From NCBI GenBank assembly GCA_001701165.1, contig DAAP01000041.1, positions 38,099 to 98,925 on the forward strand: 60,827 bases of DNA, read 5' to 3'. Under the pieces are notes generated by a model that worked only from the letters and a program-made list of their open reading frames with translations, did no database searches and was not told the origin of the DNA. Positions 30,778 to 39,385 of this stretch are shown one piece after another. Within the stretch, counting starts at the first letter, position 1. Each line of letters starts with the position of its first letter. A program made the translations under genes and the position numbers. This stretch comes from Bacteroidales bacterium H4. Its GTDB lineage: Bacteria > Bacteroidota > Bacteroidia > Bacteroidales > Muribaculaceae.

Positions 30778-33753
30778 ATGAAAACAAAACACATTATATT
30801 CGCGTTACTACTCACTTTGACGCTGCCCATATGGTATGGTTGCTCAGAGGATGACGAGCCGTTGGTTACAGACAATAAAGTCGAAGAAATCGAAGGTTTC
30901 AAGCTCAGTTCTTTTGCCTCCAAACTTATAAAATGGCGACTTAGCGAGGCCGGGGAGAATTATCACATCATACTGCATTCACACGCTGATAATAAGCTGT
31001 ATGACTATGACTTAAAAGTGAACAACAGCGGAGCTAAGCCAATCTTCACAATGTATATTCCCGATCACAAGACATTGCCCGATGGTGAATATGATGCCGT
31101 TGCCTTAAACTCTGACGGAACAACAATCGGACCGCGTATGTATTTCAGAACATCCAAAATGGTGGTTGAGGAGATCGCTACGCGCGAGGGAGAATTCAAA
31201 TTGCGTGGTCAAGGCACACAAGAAAACCCCTATGAGATTTCGTCAAAAAGCGATTTCGAAAATTTCGAAATTGGTCTTTACGAAGAAGGTAATTCAAATG
31301 GCTTCGGTCTCTTCTTTAAGCAGACGGCAAGTTTTGATGTGCCTCCTCGCAGTCAAATAATCATGGGCACATATCACGCTTGCGAATCATTTGCCGGCAA
31401 CTACGATGGCGGAGGCAATACTGTCAATGTGCCATACACCGGTAGCGCTACAGAGGGCAATGATTCAAATATCGGATTGTTTAAAGAGTTGCTTCCCGGC
31501 GCAACAATTCACGATCTCACCATCAATGCCCTGATGCAGGGCATACATGACAATGGCGGTGCTTTGGCCGGCAAATCATCGGGAAGTGTCACCATTACAA
31601 ACGTCAGCGTTGAAGGTTCAATCAACTCGAACAACCACACCAATATAGGTGGTTTTATAGGCTATGTCGCCGGTGATATTACTTTTACAGATTGCAATCT
31701 CACGGCATTTGTGCAAGGCAGCAACGCCGTCGGTGGTGTGGTTGGAAGACACGGCAATGGCACCTTGATAATCAAGAACTTTGCCAATCGTAAAACAGAG
31801 ACGGATAAACTCGGCAACGTAAAGCAATACTACTCGCCATTTTCAGTTTCATCCACAGCAGATAATGCCGGCGGTTTGGTAGGATCTGTCGATGGCGGTT
31901 CGGTTGTCGATGTTGAAGACATCACATTTTTACACTCTGTACAAGCCGAAGACGGCTCGGTTAAGGCCGTGTCTGTTGAGGGAAACAATGTAGGCGGTCT
32001 GTTCGGGTCGCTAAACAGCGTTGCTTCTTGCTTGGCTAAGAACATCTCAATCAATGCGCCTGTATATGGAGGCAATAATGTCGGCGGTATGGTGGGGTAT
32101 GCCAACTTGTCGGCAGATATTTCATTGGAAAAATGTGTTTTTAGCTCGGTTGCCAGCGGCAAGGATTGTGTAGGCGGTTTTTTTGGCAATGTCAACGGAA
32201 ACAAATTCAATGTCAAATTTGAAGGCTCTGACAAAACATCGTCAGTCAAGCAAACCGACAATGCGCTTGTGAAGGTGACAGGTGTTAGCAATATCGGAGG
32301 TTTTGCCGGCAGACTGTCCTATGCAAATTTTTCGGGTAGCAAATTCTATATCAATACCGGAATATCTTGTACGGAGACCAACGTCGGCGGCATTTGCGGC
32401 ATTCTCGAATCAACGACGTTGAACTCTGAAGTATTTGTTCTTTCAAACTCAATGCACATAAGTGGTCCCCAAAATATCGGTGGTATTGTCGGATATGCCA
32501 AAAGCAGCACGATTACAGGCAGCGCTCATTTTGATAAAAAACTCCAGGATTGTGATGGCATACCTGCCGCTTCAACATTTGAAAGCTCGTTTGCCGGCAC
32601 CGTAGGCGATGGAACCAACGCCACATGCGTAGGCGGCATCGTCGGTACGGCAGAGAACTCTGTGCTGAAAGACATTTGTTTTACGGGCACATTAGTCGGC
32701 TCGCAAAACGTAGGCGGTATCGTCGGCATGATGGTTAACGGGAGCTCGGGGCAGCTTTATAACTGCTTTAACAACTCTCAGAAGATTACCAACAATAAGT
32801 CCTCGTGCACCGCCGGCATTGTCGGATATATGAAATTCTACTCGGCGTCATCCTTCGAAAATCTCATAAACTATGCAGATGTTGAAGGCTCTGACAAAAC
32901 TGGTGGCATATTCGGATATGTGGAGTATATTAAGCCGAATAGCAACTTTGCTCTCGCCAATGCTGTCAATGCCGGCAATATTACCGGTAGCGGAAACACC
33001 GGCGGTCTGATTGCAAATCTGTATGATCACAAGTTCTACGACAAGCGGCATAAAATAGATTATTGCGCCAACTATGGCAATGTCTCCAATAGCGGAGGCG
33101 GCAATGTCGGTGGCGTCATCGGACAATTCAACTGCACTCTCGCCGTAGTGATGCATTGTGCAAACCACGGAAATATCAAGGGCAGTGGTAACGATGTTAT
33201 GGTCGGCGGCATCGCCGGTCGTATGGGCACAAATGATGCAAGCGGAACAAACACCGAGAGCAACATGGAGCTGTCTTACAGCTGCAACTTTGGCGAAATA
33301 TCAAGCGATACCGGTCAGTCGCACGTTGGCGGTCTGTTGGGCTATCAAGAACAAGGTTCGCAATGGGACGATACCCATTATATGCTCCACAACTGCTACA
33401 ATATGGGTGCGGTGCCCTCAGACCAAAAAGACGATAATGGCGGCATCCTCGGCTATGTCGACCACCATGGCGAAATACAAAACTGCATAAATGTCGGCAA
33501 AGTCAGTCACGGTAACGGCTGCGTGGGCACACATAAGGATGGCGGCATATTCTACCACCACAACTTATATTATCTCAAAGGCTCAGGCGGTGGATGGTGT
33601 GCAGATGATTTCAAAGAAGAAGACAAAGGTAAGTCCTCGACATTTAAAAACTTTGACTTTACTAATATTTGGATTATCGACAGCAACAACTATAATGGAG
33701 GGTATCCATATTTGCGCGACTGTCCGTTCCAATTCAAGAAACTGTCAAAATAG
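30778..33753 (+). CDS. GLUG-repeat lipoprotein
   Basis: A 991-residue lipoprotein (signal ending LTLPIWYGC) starting 23 bases after the previous gene and of the same class. After a beta-sandwich N-terminal part and a TQENPYEISSKSDFENF segment comes an almost unbroken array of GLUG-type repeats (NIGGFIGYVAG, NVGGLFGSLN, NVGGMVGYAN) to near the C terminus, ending NYNGGYPYLRDC. Expected to sit on the outer membrane surface. The function of this class (adhesion, glycan binding) is not established. A terminator follows at 33771. Confidence 0.85.
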   Translation: MKTKHIIFALLLTLTLPIWYGCSEDDEPLVTDNKVEEIEGFKLSSFASKLIKWRLSEAGENYHIILHSHADNKLYDYDLKVNNSGAKPIFTMYIPDHKTLPDGEYDAVALNSDGTTIGPRMYFRTSKMVVEEIATREGEFKLRGQGTQENPYEISSKSDFENFEIGLYEEGNSNGFGLFFKQTASFDVPPRSQIIMGTYHACESFAGNYDGGGNTVNVPYTGSATEGNDSNIGLFKELLPGATIHDLTINALMQGIHDNGGALAGKSSGSVTITNVSVEGSINSNNHTNIGGFIGYVAGDITFTDCNLTAFVQGSNAVGGVVGRHGNGTLIIKNFANRKTETDKLGNVKQYYSPFSVSSTADNAGGLVGSVDGGSVVDVEDITFLHSVQAEDGSVKAVSVEGNNVGGLFGSLNSVASCLAKNISINAPVYGGNNVGGMVGYANLSADISLEKCVFSSVASGKDCVGGFFGNVNGNKFNVKFEGSDKTSSVKQTDNALVKVTGVSNIGGFAGRLSYANFSGSKFYINTGISCTETNVGGICGILESTTLNSEVFVLSNSMHISGPQNIGGIVGYAKSSTITGSAHFDKKLQDCDGIPAASTFESSFAGTVGDGTNATCVGGIVGTAENSVLKDICFTGTLVGSQNVGGIVGMMVNGSSGQLYNCFNNSQKITNNKSSCTAGIVGYMKFYSASSFENLINYADVEGSDKTGGIFGYVEYIKPNSNFALANAVNAGNITGSGNTGGLIANLYDHKFYDKRHKIDYCANYGNVSNSGGGNVGGVIGQFNCTLAVVMHCANHGNIKGSGNDVMVGGIAGRMGTNDASGTNTESNMELSYSCNFGEISSDTGQSHVGGLLGYQEQGSQWDDTHYMLHNCYNMGAVPSDQKDDNGGILGYVDHHGEIQNCINVGKVSHGNGCVGTHKDGGIFYHHNLYYLKGSGGGWCADDFKEEDKGKSSTFKNFDFTNIWIIDSNNYNGGYPYLRDCPFQFKKLSK

Positions 33754-33770
33754 CATAAGCAGCTATAATC

Positions 33771-33810
33771 GAGAGCGCATCATCAAAATATGGTGCGCTC
33801 TCTTGCTTTT
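33771..33810 (+). terminator. Terminator after the GLUG gene pair
   Basis: GAGAGCGCA (33771-33779) pairs with TGCGCTCTC (33794-33802); TTGCTTTT follows. Confidence 0.75.
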
Positions 33811-33845
33811 ATTCATAACATTCGGGTATTCGGACGCTGTGGGTG

Positions 33846-33876
33846 TTGGGCGTTTGGCAAAAAAAAACTACTTTTG
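33846..33876 (+). promoter_or_regulatory. Promoter for rsmA-mgtE
   Basis: TTG (33846-33848), 20 bases and TACTTTTG (33869-33876) match the consensus; the rsmA ATG is five bases after the -7 box, so the transcript may be nearly leaderless. Confidence 0.65.
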
Positions 33877-33881
33877 CAGTT

Positions 33882-34718
33882 ATGATTGAACGAGTGAAAC
33901 CGAAGAAGTCCTTGGGACAGCACTTCCTTACCGACATGACGGTGGCGGCACGCATAGCCGACACTATTGACGGGTATGCTGAACGCTATCCCGTGGTGGA
34001 GATAGGCCCCGGAACCGGTGTGCTGACACAGTTCCTGTTGCAGAAGGCTCAGGATCTTACGGTCGTTGAGATAGATCGCGAGAGTGTCGAGTATCTTGAC
34101 GGGCACTTTCCCGAGTTGCAGACTCCGGGCCGTCGTATAATCTCGCGAGATTTCCTGCGCGAAGACCTTGACCGGCTTATGGAAGGTCGCGACTTCGTGG
34201 TCATAGGCAATTATCCTTACAATATATCCTCGCAGATTTTCTTCAAGATACTCGATTACAAAGACCGCGTGCCGTGCATCGCAGGGATGTTGCAGCGTGA
34301 GGTGGCCTTGCGCCTGGCCGCGCCTGCCGGCACTAAGGATCGCGGCATTTTGAGCGTGCTTCTTCAGCTATGGTATGATGTTGAGTACCTTTTCACTGTC
34401 GAGCCGGGTGTGTTCAACCCTCCGCCAAAGGTGCGCAGCGGTGTGATACGCCTGAGACGTAACGGTGTCATCGACCCCGGATGCGACCCGGAACTTCTGC
34501 GTCGTATAGTCAAGGCTACCTTCGGGATGCGTCGCAAGACCCTGCGCAATTCGTTGCGTTCTCTGCCATTGCGCCCGGATGCGGTCATTGACAGTCCCTT
34601 GCTGTCGTTACGTCCCGAGCAGCTCTCTGTGGCTCAGTTTGTCGAGCTTACCAATATTGTCCAACCGTTGCTGGTTGCCTCGGCGCCGGCGGCATCTAAA
34701 TACGTCGAAGAAGTATGA
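33882..34718 (+). CDS. rsmA: 16S rRNA dimethyladenosine transferase
   Basis: This 278-residue SAM-dependent enzyme dimethylates two adjacent adenosines near the 3' end of 16S rRNA. From ATG 33882 it begins MIERVKPKKSLGQHFLTD, the family's N-terminal signature; 13 codons upstream lie over the promoter. The SAM motif EIGPGTGVLTQFLL and the catalytic IGNYPYNISSQI are intact, and the FNPPPKVRSGVIRL segment of the C-terminal part is present. The stop overlaps the mgtE start (ATGA), so the two genes are translationally coupled. Confidence 0.97.
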   Translation: MIERVKPKKSLGQHFLTDMTVAARIADTIDGYAERYPVVEIGPGTGVLTQFLLQKAQDLTVVEIDRESVEYLDGHFPELQTPGRRIISRDFLREDLDRLMEGRDFVVIGNYPYNISSQIFFKILDYKDRVPCIAGMLQREVALRLAAPAGTKDRGILSVLLQLWYDVEYLFTVEPGVFNPPPKVRSGVIRLRRNGVIDPGCDPELLRRIVKATFGMRRKTLRNSLRSLPLRPDAVIDSPLLSLRPEQLSVAQFVELTNIVQPLLVASAPAASKYVEEV

Positions 34719-36085
34719 AGGAGTACACCGACGAATACCTTGAGCACATCCGCAAGGTTATACATGACAATGACATAGATCAGGCTCGTAAAGAGCTTAA
34801 GGAACTGCACCCGGCCGACATCGCCGAATTGTACCAGAACCTCGATCTCGAAGAGGCTGAATATCTGTACAAATTGCTGGATGAAGACACGGCCGCGGAC
34901 GTCCTTATGGAATTGGACGAAGACGACCGGCGTAAGTTATTGGATGCTATGCCTGCCGAGCAGATTGCCAAGCAGATAGACCACTTGGACACAGACGATG
35001 CCGTAGACCTTATACAACAATTGGACGAGGAGGACCGCGATGAAATCCTCTCGCACATAGACGACGTCGAGCAGGCCGGCGACATCATCGACCTGTTGAA
35101 GTACGATGAAGATACCGCCGGCGGCCTTATGGGTACGGAGATGATAGTCGTCAACGAGAATTGGTCTATGCCTGAGTGTATCAAGCAGATGCGTATGCAG
35201 GCTGAGGATATGGACGAAATATACTACGTATATGTTGTCGATGATGACCACAAATTGCGAGGCGTGCTGCCCCTGAAGAAGCTGATTACGCATCCTTCGG
35301 TGTCAAAAATCAAACACGTCATGGAGACCGACCCCGTGAGCGTGAAAGTGGACACGCCTATAGACGATGTTACCCTTGACTTCGAAAAGTACGATCTCGT
35401 GGCCATGCCCGTTGTCGATTCGATAGGCCGTCTGCTGGGTCGTATCACCGTCGATGACGTTATGGACCAGGTTCGCGAAAGTACAGAACGCGACTACCAA
35501 TTGGCATCCGGTCTTTCGAGTGACGTCGATGCAGATGACAGCATCTTTGCACAGACCAAGGCCCGCATCCCGTGGCTGCTTATAGGTATTGCCTCCGGAA
35601 TCTTAGCCTCGCTCATCCTCGGCACCTTTGAGGCCAAGTTGGAGGCCGTCACGGCTCTGGCGCTTTTTATCCCGATTATCGGTGGTACAGGCGGTAATGT
35701 GGGTGTGCAGGCCTCGGCTATCGTGGTGCAATCTTTGGCCAACGGCACGCTCGAAATCAAGGAATTCAGTAGACAATTAGGTAAGGAAGTGCTTATAGGT
35801 CTGATGAATGCCACGATAATATCTTCTGTCGTATTAGTGTACAATCTAATCACTTTGCCCGATGAATTTGCAGTGACTATATCCGTGGCAGTATCACTAT
35901 TTATTGTGGTGATGTTTGCCACAATTCTGGGCACGGTGGTGCCGCTGACACTCGAAAAGTTGCACATCAACCCCGCACTTGCCACCGGTCCTTTTATTCA
36001 AATATCCAATGATATAGTCGGCCTGGTCATTTACGTCCAAGTGGCGACGTACTTCCTCGGCGTATTCGGCACGCCCGTGCCCTGA
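34715..36085 (+). CDS. mgtE: Magnesium transporter MgtE
   Basis: A 456-residue Mg2+ channel/transporter. The N-terminal superhelical domain (about 1-130; HPADIAELYQNLDLEEAEYLY) carries many Asp/Glu residues of the Mg2+-sensing surface, followed by two CBS domains (about 140-255), a plug helix and five membrane helices with the pore signature PIIGGTGGNVGVQASAI. The length is normal and the C terminus (VATYFLGVFG) complete. Immediately after the stop the same frame continues into a homoserine dehydrogenase remnant. Confidence 0.96.
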   Translation: MKEYTDEYLEHIRKVIHDNDIDQARKELKELHPADIAELYQNLDLEEAEYLYKLLDEDTAADVLMELDEDDRRKLLDAMPAEQIAKQIDHLDTDDAVDLIQQLDEEDRDEILSHIDDVEQAGDIIDLLKYDEDTAGGLMGTEMIVVNENWSMPECIKQMRMQAEDMDEIYYVYVVDDDHKLRGVLPLKKLITHPSVSKIKHVMETDPVSVKVDTPIDDVTLDFEKYDLVAMPVVDSIGRLLGRITVDDVMDQVRESTERDYQLASGLSSDVDADDSIFAQTKARIPWLLIGIASGILASLILGTFEAKLEAVTALALFIPIIGGTGGNVGVQASAIVVQSLANGTLEIKEFSRQLGKEVLIGLMNATIISSVVLVYNLITLPDEFAVTISVAVSLFIVVMFATILGTVVPLTLEKLHINPALATGPFIQISNDIVGLVIYVQVATYFLGVFGTPVP

Positions 36086-36664
36086 TGTATTTTATGCCGC
36101 CAAGTCGCACTGCTGCCGCTGATTAGCTCGTTGTGTGGCCGTGCGCTCGAAAAACGGGCAAAAATCAAGATTGTGGCACAGGTGGCCAAAGTCGCTCCCG
36201 ACCGCTTTACCATGTTTGTGATGCCCGAATTTGTCGCTCCCGACCGTTATATATATGGGGTGGACAATGAGTACAACGGCGTGGTCATACGCGGCGAGTG
36301 TTATGACCGCCAGTTCATGTTCGGCAAGGGCGCGGGCGGCAGTCCAACGGCATCGTCCATACTCAGCGATGTCATGGCTCGCTGTCATGACTATCGCTAC
36401 GAGTACAAGAAAATGGGTTTTGCCAACCGCCCGACCTTCACCGATGACGTTGTATTGCACGTATATGCACGCTACAATGCCACAGATGTTGTCGCATTGC
36501 TGCCGTGGCGGCACATAGACGAGAGCTATCGCAGTGCCGAGTACAAATATGTCATAGGGGACGTGGCTTTGTCTGACTTGTACGCCCGGCGTAAGGACTT
36601 GGCGGAAGCCTCCGATGTCTTTTTGTGCAATTTCAACAGATTCTTTACCGATCGCGACGATTGA
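36086..36664 (+). pseudogene. C-terminal fragment of homoserine dehydrogenase
   Basis: From about 36131 the frame encodes a typical C-terminal part of Bacteroidota homoserine dehydrogenase: IKIVAQVAK, FVMPEFVAPDRYIYGVDNE, YNGVVIRGE and GKGAGGSPTASSILSD, then YEYKKMGF. Only about 177 to 190 residues are present where the full enzyme has roughly 400. The NAD-binding and catalytic parts are missing and no ATG begins the fragment (TTG at 36131 is the first plausible start). The frame is continuous back to the mgtE stop at 36083-36085. I infer that a deletion removed the 5' part of a hom gene and joined the rest to mgtE. A short functional regulatory protein cannot be excluded because the frame has no further lesions. 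Confidence 0.7.
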
Positions 36665-36692
36665 GCGAGTCGCTACGAATTTGGTTTGTGTA

Positions 36693-38129
36693 TCAGTGCT
36701 TGATGGGGATGGTAATGGTGAATATCAATCCCGAGGGACAATTGTGCGCCACGGCGACGGTGCCACCATGCCATATTATGGCATTCTTAACTATGGCAAG
36801 GCCCAGACCGGTGCCTCCGGCTTGACGCGACCGCCCTTTATCCACGCGGTAGAAGCGTTCGAACAGTCTGGACAGATGCTCGTTGTCCACGCCCACGCCG
36901 TTGTCTGCTACAGTGAGTATTGCATTGTCCTTGGTGCATTCCAGACGAACATCTATGACGGTCCCCCCACTGTAAGTTATGGCATTGTCTATTAGATTGT
37001 GCATCACTGAGATAAGTAGAGCCTCGTTGCCATTGACAATTGCCGGGCCGTTGCAGGTGCCGGTGATTGTGAGACCCTTTTGGGCGGCCGCGTCCGTACT
37101 GTCTGCCATCGCTTCGGAAACTATGTCGGACAGGTCTACATCTGTGCGTGCTATGGCCGTGCTGCCGTCTTCAAGGCGCGTGATGGCCGACACATCTGCC
37201 AATAGGCTTTGCAGCCTATGGCAAGAGGCAAGACTGCGGCGCAGGAAGTCGTTGCGGTGTGCGGCGTCCATCTCGGGATGTGCCAAGAGCGTCTCCATGC
37301 ATAGAGCCATGGAGGCCACGGGAGTCTTGAGCTCGTGGTTGATGTTGTTGGTCAGCTCGCGCTTGATGCGTATTTTTTCTTGCTCCTGCCTCAGCGCGGC
37401 GCGGTGTTCGCGGTCGCGGTCTATGACGGCTTGTTGCAGACGCGAATACAGGCGTACGATATTGCCGGATATTTCGCCTAATTCGTCATGCGGAAAGCCG
37501 GGCGAGTCGTATATGCGGTCGCCGGCTTCGGCATGTCGTGCAAAGTCGCGCAGGCGTGCGATATTTTGTCCGGCACGGCGTGTAACCCAGTATCCGAAGA
37601 AACACATGGTTATGGTGATACCTATCATGAACCACAAGAAACCGTAGTCGGCGCTCAGGAATTCTTGAAGGGGCACCGAATAGGGGACGGCTGTGCGCAC
37701 TATGCAATCTCGCCCGCGAGTGGCACTGTAGAAATAAGTCTGTCCCGTGCTTTGGCTGTGTCGTCGGGTACTGAAGCCGTGTCCCGATTTCATTGCGGCC
37801 GCAATCTCTTCGCGGTCAAGGTGATTGGCGTCAGGCAGACGGTCCAACGAGTTGTCGTAGACCACATTTCCGTCATCGTCTATGACGGTAATGCGCATGT
37901 CCTTGAAGGGGTATGGACGTGCAACGTCAGGGTCGAAGACGCTGTCGGTATCGTATTCGGTCAGTACCCTATTGTTTATTAGCTGCAATTGTGCATCTAA
38001 TTCATCGGCCTTGTAGCGCCTTTCGCGGTAATACTGGAATACGGCAAAACATCCGACCAGCAGCCACGAGTATACGACAAGGCCTATGAAAAGCCGATGG
38101 TGGTAAGATGTTTTATGGCTTGAACCCAT
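36693..38129 (-). CDS. Two-component sensor histidine kinase
   Basis: A 478-residue membrane kinase: N-terminal helix (FIGLVVYSWLLVGCFAVF), a short periplasmic sensor of ~140 residues, a second helix (FLWFMIGITITMCFFGYWV), a HAMP-like linker, then the phosphoacceptor His in NNINHELKTPVASM and an ATP domain with the N box HNLIDNAITY, DNGVGVD and GGTGLGLAIVKN. The gene overlaps its response regulator by 17 bases on the same strand. The ligand is unknown. It converges on the hom remnant with 28 bases between the stops. Confidence 0.95.
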   Translation of the reverse strand: MGSSHKTSYHHRLFIGLVVYSWLLVGCFAVFQYYRERRYKADELDAQLQLINNRVLTEYDTDSVFDPDVARPYPFKDMRITVIDDDGNVVYDNSLDRLPDANHLDREEIAAAMKSGHGFSTRRHSQSTGQTYFYSATRGRDCIVRTAVPYSVPLQEFLSADYGFLWFMIGITITMCFFGYWVTRRAGQNIARLRDFARHAEAGDRIYDSPGFPHDELGEISGNIVRLYSRLQQAVIDRDREHRAALRQEQEKIRIKRELTNNINHELKTPVASMALCMETLLAHPEMDAAHRNDFLRRSLASCHRLQSLLADVSAITRLEDGSTAIARTDVDLSDIVSEAMADSTDAAAQKGLTITGTCNGPAIVNGNEALLISVMHNLIDNAITYSGGTVIDVRLECTKDNAILTVADNGVGVDNEHLSRLFERFYRVDKGRSRQAGGTGLGLAIVKNAIIWHGGTVAVAHNCPSGLIFTITIPIKH

Positions 38130-38817
38130 ACCCGTATCCTGCTCTGGTGATAATATGTTTGCCGTAAGGCGCTATTTTGGCTCGCAGACGCGTGATGTGT
38201 ACATCGACGACGCGGTCCACGACAACCACTTGTTCGGGCCATACCTTTGCCAGCAGTTCTTCGCGGCTGAAGATATGTCCCGGGTCGGTCATCAGTGTCG
38301 CCAGGATTTCAAACTCCTTGCGCGGCATGGCTACGTCCTTCCCATCCACGGTGCATTGCTTGCTGTCCGTGTCCACTCTCAGTCCACAGCATTCGAGAAT
38401 GTGGGATGCGTGTGATGTCGTAGTGCTGTCTCCGGTAGTGCGGCGCAATACGGCCTTGACACGTGCCAAAACGTTGCGCAACGAGTAGGGCTTGGTGATA
38501 TAGTCGTCTGCACCCAGATTCAGTCCGGCCACCATATCTTCGACGTCGTCACGGGCGGTGCAAAATATTATCGGGATGTTTGATGTGGCAGGGTCGCTTT
38601 TGATCATTCGTGCCAAGCGAATGCCGCTGACCGCGCCCATCATGATGTCCAGAAGTATCAAGTCAAATGTACGGAAGTCCAGTGCCAGTGCCTCTTCGGC
38701 ACTATAGGCCACCGATACTTCGTAGCCCTCAGCCTCGAGGTTGAAGCGTAACGCCTCGCACAGGGTTTCTTCGTCGTCCACCACGAGTATGTGGTGTGGA
38801 TGTTCCTTTGTAGCCAT
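38113..38817 (-). CDS. OmpR/PhoB-type response regulator
   Basis: A 234-residue regulator: receiver domain with the acidic pair in ILVVDDEE, phosphoacceptor Asp in LILLDIMMG and Lys in DDYITKPYS, then a winged helix (about 135-234; FEILATLMTDPGHIFSREELLAKVW, VDVHITRLRAKI). It is the partner of the downstream kinase, which starts inside its end. Residues resemble PhoB-type more than the Bacteroides RprY regulator, so I give no symbol. Target genes are unknown; the divergent SusC operon starts 568 bases away. Confidence 0.95.
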   Translation of the reverse strand: MATKEHPHHILVVDDEETLCEALRFNLEAEGYEVSVAYSAEEALALDFRTFDLILLDIMMGAVSGIRLARMIKSDPATSNIPIIFCTARDDVEDMVAGLNLGADDYITKPYSLRNVLARVKAVLRRTTGDSTTTSHASHILECCGLRVDTDSKQCTVDGKDVAMPRKEFEILATLMTDPGHIFSREELLAKVWPEQVVVVDRVVDVHITRLRAKIAPYGKHIITRAGYGYGFKP

Positions 38818-38853
38818 TGTTTAGCGTGTTTGGATTTTTCTGTTTCGTAAAGA

Positions 38854-38861
38854 CAAAGTTA
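38854..38861 (-). promoter_or_regulatory. -7 box for the two-component genes
   Basis: TAACTTTG on the minus strand (38861-38854) lies 36 bases before the response regulator ATG. No TTG stands at the right distance upstream. Confidence 0.5.
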
Positions 38862-39385
38862 GCGTTTTTTTTGGTGGTACGGTATTGTTGGCTTGTATTC
38901 TTAACAGATTGTTAATCTTGGCTGGTGTGCGTCACTTTCGCAATCGATTCATTATACATAGTATGCCTGTATTTTTATATAATGAGGCGTTGTATATATA
39001 ATGTTGTATATATAATGAAGCGCTGTCGGGCGGATGGCGAGGTAAGGTGCGCGGTGCCGACGGCGTGCGGGGTGACTTTTCAGCCTAAGAGCGACAATCT
39101 CGGCCCGGAGAATGGTCGCCTAATGTTAAATAATATTTATGTTAGCAAAGGATGTATAAACAATCTTAACAAAATGCTTCTACGTCCGAAAAAAGCGGTA
39201 AGTTTGTATAAAAATCCCGCAAGAAACCGATTTGAAGACCAATCATTGGAACTCATTGGTGTGCTATTGTGATGCAATTGACGAACTAAACTCTCGGAAA
39301 AACATCTTTCGAGTAGCATATCTTGCGGTGTTAATCAGTTTAAAACAAGTATGTTAACCTTGAATATAAACATTATTAATTAGTT
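38862..39385. other. Long regulatory stretch between two-component genes and SusC
   Basis: About 520 AT-rich bases. A plus-strand TAAGTTTG at 39199-39206 could be a -7 box for SusC with a leader of ~180 bases, and TAACCTTG at 39355-39362 a weaker one nearer the start; neither has a clear -33 TTG. Open frames at 38925 and 39137 lack features. A tandem 14-bp repeat lies at 38990-39017. Confidence 0.45.
38990..39017. repeat. Perfect tandem 14-bp repeat
   Basis: TTGTATATATAATG occurs twice without a gap (38990-39003 and 39004-39017). Highly AT-rich; might be a binding site or a slippage product. Confidence 0.85.

Noticed and set aside
27779..33753. CRISPR-like periodicity in the GLUG genes
   Set aside because: The periodicity is coding repeats with diverged DNA, not equal repeats and spacers.
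38925..39272. Plus-strand 115-codon frame before SusC
   Set aside because: Includes the tandem 14-mer and AT-rich leader; no recognisable protein.
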